DNA of 64,000 nucleotides from Mycobacteroides franklinii (GCF_002013895.1 NZ_MAFQ01000016.1:58234-122233); one strand, 5' to 3'. Counted from the stretch's first letter, positions 8,484 through 17,619 are shown. Program-made: numbers and translations. Notes: generated by a model from the letters alone, not told the origin.

Positions 8484-9350
8484 TTATGACGGCGGGTGGA
8501 GCTTGGGATTGAGCCCCTGGGCGTCGACTGAGATGTAGCCGGATTCGTAGTTTCCACGGGAGGCGTAGATGTTGATCTTCAGACCGCCCTCCGCGGTGGG
8601 CCGGATGATCACGTGACTCGGTTCGCCCTTGTCGATCCCTAGGGTCTGCGCGGCGCCCCGGATGATGCCGAGGATCGCAGCCTGGTCGAATGCGCCGACG
8701 TCGCCCAGATTGTCGAACGAGCGCGGTCGGCGATCGGGATCGTTGAAATCGCCCTCGCGGTAGAGGTACGAAATCAGCCCCTTGGGTTCATCGGGGTCAG
8801 CACGTTCAATGATCGCGTACTCCGGGTAAAGGTCCAGCTCATACCCCGTTGAGTCACCGAATTTCTGATGGATACGGTCGATCAGCGTGGACAGCCCGGG
8901 GGCGCTGAAGATGTTCTTCTCGGCGGGCGCAGGTCGAGGGATCACGGTGGGAGCAATCCCGTCGTCAACCGGAGCCGTACCGGGACGGATGGCGCCGGGC
9001 GTGCCTGCAGGGCGTGGCGCGTCGGGAGTTCCCGATTCCCGCACCAGCAGCCCGATACCCAGGACAATCACGGCCGCAGTGAATGTCGCGATGGCAAGAA
9101 ATGGTGCGCGTTGACGCCACGCCGAAGGTTTCTGCTCATGGGGGAGCGCGACGGGCGGGGTGTTCAGCTGCAGATCTGCCACCAGTGCGGAGAGATCGCC
9201 AAGGGATTTCGCGCTGGTCGCTGCGGCAACCCGTTCACGGTGTTCCTCCATGGACAGCTGGCCATCGCCCAGCGCGGTGTCGAGGGCTTGGCAGGTCGCG
9301 TCACGGTCGGAATCCTTGGCGCGGGTCTGGGCTGAAGGTCGCGTCGCCAT
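8484..9350 (-). CDS. DUF1707-domain membrane protein, paralogue 1
   Basis: A 288-residue protein. The N-terminal DUF1707 (SHOCT-like) domain at residues 8-62 carries RAKDSDRDATCQALDTALGD and an EEHRER helix. One transmembrane helix follows at about residues 85-108, then a proline-rich linker and an extracytoplasmic domain. The ATG at 9350 begins MATRPS. Its architecture and the N-terminal sequence match the adjacent upstream gene, so the two arose by tandem duplication. The function of the family is not established. Its place between ino1 and ponA1 is accessory relative to M. tuberculosis. Confidence 0.8.
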   Translation of the reverse strand: MATRPSAQTRAKDSDRDATCQALDTALGDGQLSMEEHRERVAAATSAKSLGDLSALVADLQLNTPPVALPHEQKPSAWRQRAPFLAIATFTAAVIVLGIGLLVRESGTPDAPRPAGTPGAIRPGTAPVDDGIAPTVIPRPAPAEKNIFSAPGLSTLIDRIHQKFGDSTGYELDLYPEYAIIERADPDEPKGLISYLYREGDFNDPDRRPRSFDNLGDVGAFDQAAILGIIRGAAQTLGIDKGEPSHVIIRPTAEGGLKINIYASRGNYESGYISVDAQGLNPKLHPPS

Positions 9351-9384
9351 GCGAGGAATGGTAGAGCGGCGGCGATCCTGGCGG

Positions 9385-10170
9385 TCAGGGTGCGGGCGCG
9401 ACTTCTTTGGGCTCTCCGTTGCCCGCGACGACAACCCGTCCGGTGCGGTCCTTGTCCGAGACGGTGATGGTGATGTCGACGCCCTCGTCGCTGGGTCTGA
9501 TCACCATGACAGTGCCGCCGTCACCCGCGGTGGGCACGTTCAGGGATTCGGGTGCACCGCGCAGAACGCCGACAATCTTGGCCGGATCGAACCTGCTCAG
9601 ATCTCCGATGTGCACATTGCGCCAGGTGCCCGGCATCGCGCCGCCGTCGCGGAACCCGCCCTGATACGGATAGGTGATGGGCAGGTTCGGATCGGAGGCT
9701 TCGATACGGACCAACGACGCATTGTTGGCGCGCACCGTCAGCTCGATGCCGACGGTATCGCCGAACGTGACGCGCATCTGATCCAACAGCCCGGCCAGAC
9801 CGGGCACGGAAAACAGTTTCGTCGGCGCGATCACTACCGGCGCGACGCCGTCGGCCGCAGCACCCGGGTCCGGTGGCGCCTGCCGCATCGCATAACCGCC
9901 AACCCCGGCCCCGATGGCGGCCGCGGCGACGGCGGTGACAACGATGGCCGGCCAGCGGCGGCGCGGCGGGCGTGGGGCGGGTGCCTCGATCGGCAAGGGA
10001 GAGATCTGCAGATCGGAGACGACGCCGTTGAGTTCGCCAAGGGTCTGTGCGTGCGTCGCTACGGCAATCCGCTGACGGTGTTCCTCCGAGGAGATCTGGC
10101 CATCGCCGAAGGCGGCGTCGAGTGCCTTGCAGGTGGCGTCTCGGTCAGAGTCCTTGGCACGGGTCGCCAT
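9385..10170 (-). CDS. DUF1707-domain membrane protein, paralogue 2
   Basis: A 261-residue paralogue of the downstream gene. DUF1707 lies at residues 3-55 (RAKDSDRDATCKALDAAFGD, EEHRQR). A single transmembrane segment follows at about 75-95 after an arginine-rich stretch. A soluble domain in the outer part has the same order of motifs as the neighbour (VPGLAGLLDQM, GVLRGAPESL, VIRPSDEG). The tandem pair is on one strand with a 34-base gap and probably forms a transcript. The role is unknown; an anchored sensor or envelope protein is possible. Confidence 0.8.
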   Translation of the reverse strand: MATRAKDSDRDATCKALDAAFGDGQISSEEHRQRIAVATHAQTLGELNGVVSDLQISPLPIEAPAPRPPRRRWPAIVVTAVAAAAIGAGVGGYAMRQAPPDPGAAADGVAPVVIAPTKLFSVPGLAGLLDQMRVTFGDTVGIELTVRANNASLVRIEASDPNLPITYPYQGGFRDGGAMPGTWRNVHIGDLSRFDPAKIVGVLRGAPESLNVPTAGDGGTVMVIRPSDEGVDITITVSDKDRTGRVVVAGNGEPKEVAPAP

Positions 10171-10195
10171 GCGAGGAATCGTAGAGCGGCCGGGA

Positions 10196-10651
10196 TCAGC
10201 CCCAGTACGCGAACTCGCAGACGGGGTTCGGCTCGTTCTTGAAGGACACCAGCATGTCGCCCATCATGATCGTGCAGCCGCTGGCGCCGGAACCGTCGGC
10301 GCGGACTTCGGAGTTGGCCTCTTCGACAACGTCGATGGTGTGCTCCCAGGGCAGCGGCACATTCTTTTCGACGTGTGCGGGTCCGCCGTTCTCTTTCCAG
10401 GTGACGGTGGCGGTCCCATTGCCAAGCACCTTCAGTACCGCGTTCCCGACAACCTTGCCGGTGCCCGTCACGCCAACCGGCACCGACGGGGTGACGGCGG
10501 GAGCCGCGCTCGGGACGGCGCGTCCCGATGACGTGGTCGTCGCGGTGGATGTCCCGGTGGCCGGGGTATCGGCGGACTTGCCGCATCCGGCCGCGATGAC
10601 GGCGATGATCGCGAAGCCGGCAAGCACCGGCGATAGATGACGAGATGTCAC
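10196..10651 (-). CDS. Lipoprotein with MmpS-like domain
   Basis: A 151-residue protein starting at GTG 10651 with GAGGGGG upstream. The signal peptide ends in a lipobox (VIAAGC; Cys near residue 23), followed by a Thr/Ser/Pro linker. The C-terminal 90 residues (GNGTATVTWKENGG, LPWEHTIDV, SGCTIMMGD, CEF) follow the pattern of the MmpS transport-accessory domain, with two cysteines that could pair. No mmpL gene is adjacent. It is probably anchored in the outer leaflet of the plasma membrane. It is an orphan MmpS-like lipoprotein of unknown partner. Confidence 0.7.
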   Translation of the reverse strand: MTSRHLSPVLAGFAIIAVIAAGCGKSADTPATGTSTATTTSSGRAVPSAAPAVTPSVPVGVTGTGKVVGNAVLKVLGNGTATVTWKENGGPAHVEKNVPLPWEHTIDVVEEANSEVRADGSGASGCTIMMGDMLVSFKNEPNPVCEFAYWG

Positions 10652-10781
10652 GTTGCCCCCTCGGAATGACAGTCGCTCAATCGTAACGAGTCGAACGCGG
10701 GCAGAGTTCGGGTTTGCAAAGGACAGCCTGTCTGTGCGGCCCACGCTCTGTCGGCGCGTAATCGGACGTACTCTGGTTACC

Positions 10782-11204
10782 GTGCGATTGCAGAGACAGG
10801 TGGTGGATTACGCGCTCAAGCGGCGATCCCTGCTGGCAGAGGTCTATTCCGGGCGTACCGGGGTGACTGAAGTCTGCGACGCGAACCCTTACCTGCTCCG
10901 TGCGGCTAAATTTCATGGCAAGCCCAGCTCCGTGATGTGTCCCATCTGCCGCAAGGAGCAACTGACACTGGTGTCGTGGGTTTTCGGCGAACATTTGGGC
11001 GCGGTATCCGGATCGGCTCGTTCGGCCGAGGAACTGGTGATGCTCGCCACGAAGTACTCGGAGTTCGCTGTGCATGTTGTCGAGGTATGTCGGACCTGCA
11101 GTTGGAATCATTTGGTGAAGTCGTATGTCATGGGCGCCCTGCCGGCGCCGAAGGGGACCACCCCACGTCAGCGAACAACTCGGGCCCGGACGGCCAGTGA
11201 ATAG
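10782..11204 (+). CDS. DUF5318 family protein (Rv0049-like)
   Basis: A 140-residue protein starting GTG 10782. It contains two CxxC pairs (CPIC near residue 52 and CRTC near residue 104) that look like a zinc-binding pair, plus a basic tail. Position and sequence match the conserved mycobacterial DUF5318 gene immediately before ponA1 (Rv0049 in M. tuberculosis). Its stop overlaps the proposed ponA1 GTG by eight bases, suggesting translational coupling with cell-wall synthesis. The molecular function is unknown. Confidence 0.85.
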   Translation: MRLQRQVVDYALKRRSLLAEVYSGRTGVTEVCDANPYLLRAAKFHGKPSSVMCPICRKEQLTLVSWVFGEHLGAVSGSARSAEELVMLATKYSEFAVHVVEVCRTCSWNHLVKSYVMGALPAPKGTTPRQRTTRARTASE

Positions 11205-13602
11205 GCAGATAGGTGACGGCGGCGTGGTTGACGAGCAGAATCCGGTAGCTCCCCACGACGGCCAGGATTCACCGCGCACCCCCAGCATGGACGATCGCCC
11301 GACCTCGATCCTGGACCCGGTCGAGGATTTGCCGCTGTACCGGCGCGACGATGACGCGGTGGCCGCGGCACGTGCGGCGCTGGAACGCGACGACGAGGGC
11401 ATGGGGCATGAGCCGCCGCCACCTCCGGGTCCGCCCGGTACGACGGGTGGTTCGGCACGTCCGCCGCGGCGCCGTCGTAAGCGAAAGAGCAACGGCTGGA
11501 AGACCGTTCGCAATGTGATGATCGCGCTGGTGCTGCTGGCGATCGTGATTCCGCTGGCGACGTTTGCGCTCGCGTATTCGGTGGTGGACATTCCCAAGCC
11601 GGGTGATATCCGCACCAGCCAGGTGTCCACCATCCTGGCCAGCGATGGCACCACCGAGATCGCCAAAGTCGTTCCGCCGGAAGGTAATCGAGTCGATATC
11701 AAGATCGACCAGGTGCCCCAGCACGTGCGTGCTGCCGTGATGGCCGCCGAGGACCGCGATTTCTACGGCAACCCGGGCTTCTCTTTTTCGGGACTGCTGC
11801 GCGCGGTGAAGAACAACATGTTCGGCGGTGACACCCAGGGTGGGTCGACCATCACCCAGCAGTACGTGAAGAACGCGATGGTGGGTTCGCAGCGCGCCGG
11901 CCTGGGCGGTCTGACCCGTAAGGCCAAGGAGATCGTGATCTCCACCAAGATGTCGCAGTCCTGGTCCAAGGATCAGGTGATGGAGGCGTACCTCAACATC
12001 ATCTACTTCGGGCGCGGTGCATACGGCATCTCGGCGGCATCGAAGGCCTACTTCGACAAGCCGGTCGAGCAGCTGACGGTGTCCGAGGGTGCGCTGCTGG
12101 CGGCGCTGATCCAGCGGCCTTCGCGGCTGGATCCCGCGGTGGATCTGCCGGAGTCGACGAATCGCTGGAACTGGGTGCTCGACGGCATGGTCACGATCGG
12201 CGCACTGTCCGCTCAGGATCGCGCCGGTCAGGTGTACCCGGCCACGGTGCCGCCCGAGCAGGCCGCGGCACAGAACGCGACCACGGGTCCCAACGGCCTC
12301 ATCAAACGTCAGGTGATGGCAGAGCTCACCGATCTGTTCAACATCGACGAGCAGACGTTGAACACCGAGGGTTTGCAGATCACCACGACCATCGACACCA
12401 AGGCGCAGCAGGCCGCCGAGAATGCGGTCAACACCACCTTGCAGAGTGAGAACCCGGATCTGCGCACCGCGGTGGTGTCCATCGACCCGCGTTCGGGTGC
12501 GGTCAAGGCGTACTACGGCGGCTCCAACGCGCAGGGTCTGGACTATGCACAGCAGGGCCTGCAGACGGGTTCCTCATTCAAGGTGTTCGCCTTGGTGGCG
12601 GCGTTGCAGCAGGGCATCGGCCTGGGTTACCAGCTGGACAGCTCGGAGCTGACCTATCAGGGCATCACCATCAAGAACAGTGAAGACGCTTCGTGTGGAA
12701 CATGTTCGGTGGCCGAGGCGCTCAAGCGCTCGCTGAACACCAGCTTCTACCGGCTGATGCTGAAGCTGAAGAACGGGCCCGACGATGTGGCCGCCGCCGC
12801 GCACAACGCCGGTATCGCCGAGAACTTCCCCGGCGTCGCGCACACCTTGTCCGAAGACGGGCAGGGCGGTCCGCCCAATAACGGTGTGGTGCTGGGCCAG
12901 TACCAGACCCGGGTGCTCGACATGGCCTCGGCGTACGCGACCCTGGCGGCTTCCGGTACCTACCGCAAGCCGCATTTCATCCAGAAGGTGGTGAACGCCG
13001 ACGGTCAGGTGCTGTTCGACGCCGGCTCTTCCGATAACACGGGTGAGAAGCGCATCTCCGATGACGTTGCCAACAACGCCATCTCGGCGATGAAGCCGAT
13101 TGCCGCCTACTCGCGTGGGCACGCGTTGGCCGGTGGACGGGAGTCGGCCGCCAAGACCGGTACCGCGCAGCTGGGCGACACCAAGGACAACAAGGACGCT
13201 TGGATGGTCGGCTTCACCCCGTCGCTCTCGACGGCGGTATGGGTCGGCACCGACGATGGCAAGCCGATCAAGACCAGTTGGGGCGGGCCGATTTACGGCT
13301 CCGGCCTGCCGTCGGACATCTGGCAGAAGACCATGAACGGCGCCCTGGACGGCACCCCCAAGGAGACCTTCCCGAAGCCAGGGCCGATCGGCGGTTACGC
13401 CGGTGTGCCCACGTACGTGCCGCCGCCACCGGTGCCCAACGGTCCGCCGGTGCCTGCGCCGGCAGGCGGCGGGGAAGTGACGGTCATCCAGCCCACCATC
13501 GAAATCGCGCCCGGTATCACCATTCCGGTGGGGCCGCCGACGACGGTTCCGGTTGGTCCGGCAGCGCCACCGGCGGGTGACGCACCACCGCCGGGGCAGT
13601 AG
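11197..13602 (+). CDS. ponA1: Bifunctional penicillin-binding protein PonA1 (class A PBP)
   Basis: An 801-residue class A penicillin-binding protein that polymerises and cross-links peptidoglycan. The order is: cytoplasmic Pro/Arg-rich tail (1-105), transmembrane anchor (about 107-128), GT51 glycosyltransferase domain with catalytic Glu185 in EDRDFY, then a transpeptidase domain. The transpeptidase domain has SSFK (Ser459, Lys462), an SLN triad and KTG at 653. A Pro-rich C-terminal tail (PPPPVP, IPVGPP) resembles M. tuberculosis PonA1, which binds the hydrolase RipA. GTG 11197 overlaps the DUF5318 stop; later in-frame starts within the cytoplasmic tail are possible. Confidence 0.95.
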   Translation: MNRQIGDGGVVDEQNPVAPHDGQDSPRTPSMDDRPTSILDPVEDLPLYRRDDDAVAAARAALERDDEGMGHEPPPPPGPPGTTGGSARPPRRRRKRKSNGWKTVRNVMIALVLLAIVIPLATFALAYSVVDIPKPGDIRTSQVSTILASDGTTEIAKVVPPEGNRVDIKIDQVPQHVRAAVMAAEDRDFYGNPGFSFSGLLRAVKNNMFGGDTQGGSTITQQYVKNAMVGSQRAGLGGLTRKAKEIVISTKMSQSWSKDQVMEAYLNIIYFGRGAYGISAASKAYFDKPVEQLTVSEGALLAALIQRPSRLDPAVDLPESTNRWNWVLDGMVTIGALSAQDRAGQVYPATVPPEQAAAQNATTGPNGLIKRQVMAELTDLFNIDEQTLNTEGLQITTTIDTKAQQAAENAVNTTLQSENPDLRTAVVSIDPRSGAVKAYYGGSNAQGLDYAQQGLQTGSSFKVFALVAALQQGIGLGYQLDSSELTYQGITIKNSEDASCGTCSVAEALKRSLNTSFYRLMLKLKNGPDDVAAAAHNAGIAENFPGVAHTLSEDGQGGPPNNGVVLGQYQTRVLDMASAYATLAASGTYRKPHFIQKVVNADGQVLFDAGSSDNTGEKRISDDVANNAISAMKPIAAYSRGHALAGGRESAAKTGTAQLGDTKDNKDAWMVGFTPSLSTAVWVGTDDGKPIKTSWGGPIYGSGLPSDIWQKTMNGALDGTPKETFPKPGPIGGYAGVPTYVPPPPVPNGPPVPAPAGGGEVTVIQPTIEIAPGITIPVGPPTTVPVGPAAPPAGDAPPPGQ

Positions 13603-13606
13603 GCAG

Positions 13607-15274
13607 GTGCCGACAGAATCTCGGAGCCGCGTAGCCGGCGACATTCAGTCTGAGAGCCGCGTGGCCGACGAGCTTGAGCGTGCGACGGTGTCGCCCGAGG
13701 AGCTGGCGGATGATCTGCGCAGCGCCGACGATCGCGATTTCCCCAGTCGCACCGACGCGATGGGTGTTGAGCTGTCCGAGGTCGTGGGCGGACCATTGGG
13801 CCGGCATGCACTGGTCGGTCGGCAGCCGTTCTGGACGCCGCTACGGGTGGTGTTCATCATCGCGCTGGGGTTCCTCATCCTGGGATGGACCAGCAAGGCG
13901 CCCTGTCTGCAGCAGAGCGGGACCGGCAACGGCGCTGCGCGCGTGGCCAATTGGGACAACAACCGCGCCTACTACCAGCTGTGCTATTCGGACACCGTGC
14001 CGCTGTATGGCGCAGAACTGCTGAACCAGGGCCGCTTCCCGTACAAGTCGAGTTGGCTGGAAACCGATTCGGGCGGGCACCAGAAGATCCAGTACGACGG
14101 CACCCCGGCGGTTCGGTACATGGAGTACCCGGTGGTCACCGGGGTGTACCAGTACACCGCGATGGCGCTGGCCAAGACCTACACGCAGGCCAGCGATCGA
14201 CTCGGGCTGCCCATTGTGGCCGAGGTGGTGATGTTCTTCGACATCGTGGCCTTTGGGCTGGCGTTGGCTTGGTTGGTAACCATTTGGGCCAGTGCAGGAT
14301 TGAGCCCGCGCACCCGTCCGTGGGATGTGGTGATGATTGCCGCGTCCCCGATCGTGATATTCCAGATCTTCACGAATTTCGATGCTCTCGCAACGGCTTT
14401 CAGTATGACGGCGCTGTGGGCGTGGGCACGCAAGAAGCCGTGGCTCGCGGGTGTGCTGATTGGGCTGGGCGTGGCCGCCAAGCTCTATCCGATGCTGCTG
14501 TTGCTCCCGCTGCTGTTGGTGAGCCTGCGCAGCGGCAAAATGCACGAGTTCGCCAAGACCGCGGCGGCCGCGGCGGGCAGTTGGGTTGTGGTGAACGCGC
14601 CGGTGGCGATGCTGTTCCCACGCGGTTGGGGAGAGTTCTTCCGGCTCAACACCCGTCGCGGCGACGATATGGACTCGCTCTACAACGTCTTCAAGTCCTT
14701 CACCGGGTGGCAGGGCTTCGACGGTCCGCTGGGCTTCTGGGAGCCGCCGGTCATTCTCAACGCGGTATCGGCAGTGCTGTTCGGGCTCTGTTGTCTGGGC
14801 ATCGGATATGTGGCGCTGACGGCGCCGCGGCGCCCGCGGGTAGCGCAGTTGGCCTTCCTGGTCGTGGCCGTCTTTCTGTTGACCAACAAGGTGTGGAGTC
14901 CGCAGTTCTCCCTGTGGCTGGTGCCGCTGGCGGTGGTGGCGCTGCCGCATCGCCGAATTCTGTTGGCGTGGATGACCGTCGATGCGCTGGTGTGGATACC
15001 GCGGATGTACTACCTGCTGGGCGTGGAGAACAAGGGGCTGCCCGAACAGTGGTTCACCGGCACGGTCTTGGTGCGCGATATCGCGGTGATCGGACTGTGT
15101 GTGCTGGTGCTGCGCCAGATCTATCACCCCAGCGAGGACTTGGTGCGCGCCCACGGTGACCACACTGACGATCCGGCGGGTGGGCCGTGCGATGGGGCGC
15201 CCGACGCCCCTCCCGAATGGCTGCCTGCCTGGTTGCGCCCGCGTAAGCCCGCGCCGCATATCGCTCGCGCGTAG
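13607..15274 (+). CDS. GT87-type polyprenol-phosphate mannosyltransferase-like membrane protein (Rv0051-like)
   Basis: A 555-residue multi-pass membrane protein with a 95-residue cytoplasmic lead and about ten transmembrane helices. The first extracytoplasmic loop holds acidic and aromatic residues (CYSDTVPLYG, YMEYPVVTG) typical of GT87-like enzymes using polyprenol-phosphate sugars. It corresponds by position to Rv0051, between ponA1 and rpsF. Start GTG 13607 lies four bases after the ponA1 stop, with a weak ribosome-binding site. A role in lipoglycan or arabinan/mannan assembly is inference from the family. Confidence 0.82.
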   Translation: MPTESRSRVAGDIQSESRVADELERATVSPEELADDLRSADDRDFPSRTDAMGVELSEVVGGPLGRHALVGRQPFWTPLRVVFIIALGFLILGWTSKAPCLQQSGTGNGAARVANWDNNRAYYQLCYSDTVPLYGAELLNQGRFPYKSSWLETDSGGHQKIQYDGTPAVRYMEYPVVTGVYQYTAMALAKTYTQASDRLGLPIVAEVVMFFDIVAFGLALAWLVTIWASAGLSPRTRPWDVVMIAASPIVIFQIFTNFDALATAFSMTALWAWARKKPWLAGVLIGLGVAAKLYPMLLLLPLLLVSLRSGKMHEFAKTAAAAAGSWVVVNAPVAMLFPRGWGEFFRLNTRRGDDMDSLYNVFKSFTGWQGFDGPLGFWEPPVILNAVSAVLFGLCCLGIGYVALTAPRRPRVAQLAFLVVAVFLLTNKVWSPQFSLWLVPLAVVALPHRRILLAWMTVDALVWIPRMYYLLGVENKGLPEQWFTGTVLVRDIAVIGLCVLVLRQIYHPSEDLVRAHGDHTDDPAGGPCDGAPDAPPEWLPAWLRPRKPAPHIARA

Positions 15275-15516
15275 CCCCGGCACCACGACCTTGCTCCGTG
15301 CCGACACGCCGTGTTCAGGCGGATTTGCGCGGCGTGTTCTCACCACGAGCGGGTGTGTCGAGGGAGGGCAGGCGCACGTCGGTGGATCTAGCCGGTAAGC
15401 ACGATTTCGCCGGTCAGGGGGCTGTGCGGTAGCCTTGGCCGGTTGCCGACGCAGGCGACTCTCCTGCCACGGATACGCCGTGGCCGCACAAGACCATAGG
15501 AGGTGATGAGTTTCTC

Positions 15517-15807
15517 ATGCGTCAGTACGAAATCATGGTCATTCTCGACCCCACCCTTGACGAGCGCACCGTAGCTCCGTCCCTGGATACGTTCCTGAAC
15601 GTCATCCGCGGTGACGGCGGAACCGTCTCGAAGGTGGAGGTTTGGGGCAAGCGCCGTCTTGCTTACGAGATCGCTAAGCACACCGAGGGCATCTACGCGG
15701 TGATCGACGTGGTCGCTGCTCCGGCCACCGTGTCCGAGCTGGATCGTCAGCTTGGCCTGAACGAGTCCGTGTTGCGGACCAAGGTCCTGCGTACCGGAGC
15801 CCGCTGA
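15517..15807 (+). CDS. rpsF: 30S ribosomal protein S6
   Basis: A 96-residue S6 protein (MRQYEIMVILDP start, GGTVSKVEVWGKRRLAYEI core). It binds the central domain of 16S rRNA with S18. A near-perfect Shine-Dalgarno AGGAGGTGAT lies upstream, spaced unusually far from the ATG. First gene of the rpsF-ssb-rpsR-rplI operon. Confidence 0.97.
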   Translation: MRQYEIMVILDPTLDERTVAPSLDTFLNVIRGDGGTVSKVEVWGKRRLAYEIAKHTEGIYAVIDVVAAPATVSELDRQLGLNESVLRTKVLRTGAR

Positions 15808-15823
15808 CGATCTCCGGGAGGGT

Positions 15824-15851
15824 CCTACGGGAGTCAGTGGACTTCCGTAGG
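15824..15851 (+). promoter_or_regulatory. RNA hairpin between rpsF and ssb
   Basis: CCTACGGGAGTC and GACTTCCGTAGG form a 12-bp stem with one mismatch and an AGTG loop in the 85-base rpsF-ssb spacer. There is no U-run, so it is more likely an mRNA stability, processing or attenuation element than a terminator. Many bacteria regulate rpsF operons by S6:S18 binding to mRNA, but here the element lies after rpsF, so that link is speculative. Confidence 0.5.
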
Positions 15852-15892
15852 CTGCCGGTTAACTAAGCCGCTGACATCTACGAGGAGGAACC

Positions 15893-16396
15893 GTGGCAGG
15901 TGACACCACCATCACGGTCGTCGGAAACTTGACCGCCGATCCGGAACTGCGATTCACACCGTCCGGGGCTGCCGTCGCCAACTTCACTGTGGCGTCGACT
16001 CCCCGCATCTTCGACCGACAGAGTTCGGAGTGGAAAGACGGTGAGGCGCTGTTCCTGCGGTGCAATATCTGGCGTGAGGCCGCCGAAAATGTGGCCGAAA
16101 GCCTTACTCGTGGTTCCCGTGTCATCGTGACCGGCCGTCTCAAGCAGCGCTCCTTCGAAACCCGCGAGGGCGAGAAGCGCACCGTGATGGAGGTCGAGGT
16201 CGACGAGATCGGCCCGTCTCTGCGGTACGCGACCGCCAAGGTCAACAAGGCCTCACGTGGTGGGGGCGGCGGCGGTTTCGGTGGTGGCGGCGGTGGCGGC
16301 GGGGCTTCCCGGTCCAGCGAGCCTGCCGACGATCCGTGGGGCAGTGCCCCGGCCTCCGGTTCCACTACGGCTGCCGACGACGAACCGCCCTTCTGA
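15893..16396 (+). CDS. ssb: Single-stranded DNA-binding protein
   Basis: A 167-residue SSB. The N-terminal OB-fold (about 1-115) binds single-stranded DNA; it is followed by a glycine-rich linker (about 121-140). The acidic tail ends DDEPPF, the protein-interaction tip that recruits repair and replication partners. GAGGAGG lies before ATG 15893. It is co-transcribed with ribosomal proteins, as in other actinobacteria. Confidence 0.97.
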   Translation: MAGDTTITVVGNLTADPELRFTPSGAAVANFTVASTPRIFDRQSSEWKDGEALFLRCNIWREAAENVAESLTRGSRVIVTGRLKQRSFETREGEKRTVMEVEVDEIGPSLRYATAKVNKASRGGGGGGFGGGGGGGGASRSSEPADDPWGSAPASGSTTAADDEPPF

Positions 16397-16440
16397 TCTG
16401 GGCGACACAACTTATCTAGCTAGAAAGAAAGAGATTCACC

Positions 16441-16695
16441 ATGGCCAAGACGACTAAGCGCCGTCCTGCCCCGGAAAAGCCGGTCAAGACGCGCAAGTGC
16501 GCCTTCTGCACCAAGAAGGCGCTGAATATCGACTACAAGGACACCAACCTGCTGCGCACGTACATCAGTGAGCGCGGCAAGATTCGTGCCCGCCGGGTCA
16601 CCGGTAACTGCGTTCAGCACCAGCGCGACATCGCGATCGCGGTGAAGAACGCCCGCGAGGTTGCCCTGCTGCCGTTCAGCTCGGCGACGCGGTAG
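16441..16695 (+). CDS. rpsR1: 30S ribosomal protein S18 (zinc-motif C+ form)
   Basis: An 84-residue S18 with CAFC and a downstream Cys in VTGNCVQHQRD, i.e. the zinc-containing C+ paralogue. Mycobacteria usually also carry a C- S18 under zinc control; this is the constitutive operon copy, like Rv0055. A short spacer with AAAGAAAGAGA precedes the ATG. Confidence 0.96.
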   Translation: MAKTTKRRPAPEKPVKTRKCAFCTKKALNIDYKDTNLLRTYISERGKIRARRVTGNCVQHQRDIAIAVKNAREVALLPFSSATR

Positions 16696-16713
16696 GGACC
16701 GGAGGGATATCTG

Positions 16714-17169
16714 ATGAAGCTGATTCTGACGACCGAGGTCGAGCACCTCGGCACTGCCGGTGACACCGTCGAGGTCAAGGACGGTTACGGACGTAACTAC
16801 CTGCTGCCGCGCGGACTGGCGATTGTCGCCACCCGTGGTGCCGAGCGCCAGGCGACGGATATCCGTCGTGCCCGCGAGGCCAAGGAGATCCGTGGCGTCG
16901 AGCACGCTCACGAGATCAAGCAGGCCATCGAGGGGTTGGGCGCCGTCAAGCTGACGGTGCGGACCGCAGGCGAAGGCAAGCTGTTCGGTTCGGTGACCGC
17001 CGCTGACGTGGTGGGCGCCATCAAGGCCGCCGGTGGCCCGAACCTGGACAAGCGGACCGTCACCCTGCCGAAGGCACACATCAAGAAGGTCGGTTCGTAC
17101 GCGCTGGACGTGCACCTGCACACCGGTGTGGCAACCAAGGTCACTGTGGATGTAGTCGCCGAAGGCTGA
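16714..17169 (+). CDS. rplI: 50S ribosomal protein L9
   Basis: A 151-residue L9. The N-terminal domain carries the family signature (GDTVEVKDGYGRNYLLPRGLA) that contacts 23S rRNA. A connecting helix and a C-terminal domain (GKLFGSVTAADV) follow. Last gene of the operon, 18 bases after rpsR, followed by a strong hairpin. Confidence 0.97.
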   Translation: MKLILTTEVEHLGTAGDTVEVKDGYGRNYLLPRGLAIVATRGAERQATDIRRAREAKEIRGVEHAHEIKQAIEGLGAVKLTVRTAGEGKLFGSVTAADVVGAIKAAGGPNLDKRTVTLPKAHIKKVGSYALDVHLHTGVATKVTVDVVAEG

Positions 17170-17192
17170 TCGATCCGAAATACTGCCGGGTC

Positions 17193-17222
17193 AACGGCGC
17201 CGCGGATTTCCGCGGCGCCGTT
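17193..17222 (+). terminator. Terminator hairpin after rplI
   Basis: A perfect 14-bp stem (AACGGCGCCGCGGA with its complement) closes on a two-base TT and lies 24 bases after the rplI stop. Its high G+C and position mark the end of the rpsF-rplI operon. Confidence 0.75.
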
Positions 17223-17355
17223 GCCGTATCTACTGGCGAATGTATTGTACGCGTGTGCCAGTCCAGCGAAGCTACCTCTAGTTCACCTAGAGGGTTGATC
17301 GGGGTAACAGAACACGCCCGAACACGCAACCTGCGGCGACACGCCGGATGGATTC

Positions 17356-17496
17356 CCATCCACAGTCCTGTCAAGTAGTTCACGGGCTTTCAACAGGGAA
17401 AAGTGCAGGACTGTAGGTAGCTATCCCCAGGTTTTCCCCAACCCCCTAACACCGCGTTGGACAGTAGTCCACACCCCATGCCCAGGCTCATCCACA
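17356..17496 (+). promoter_or_regulatory. DnaA-box-like cluster in the rplI-dnaB spacer
   Basis: The 450-base spacer before dnaB has no gene. It contains CCATCCACA (17356-17364), TAGTCCACA (17465-17473) and TCATCCACA (17488-17496), which match the DnaA consensus TTRTCCACA at seven to eight of nine positions on one strand. They could let DnaA control dnaB transcription. Binding is not shown. Confidence 0.35.
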
Positions 17497-17619
17497 GGGC
17501 AGCTTGGCAGGGTGCCCAGCAACATCTAACGTCTACCGCGGCGCGCAGGGTGAACCGTACATGTCGGACCTTGACGCGATCATGTGTTCGACTTGATGTG
17601 AATAGGAGGACCGCGCGCC

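Noticed and set aside
13841..15346. 501-codon minus-strand frame opposite the GT87 gene
   Set aside because: Composition is rich in Arg, His and Gln without hydrophobic core or motifs; shadow of the plus-strand gene.
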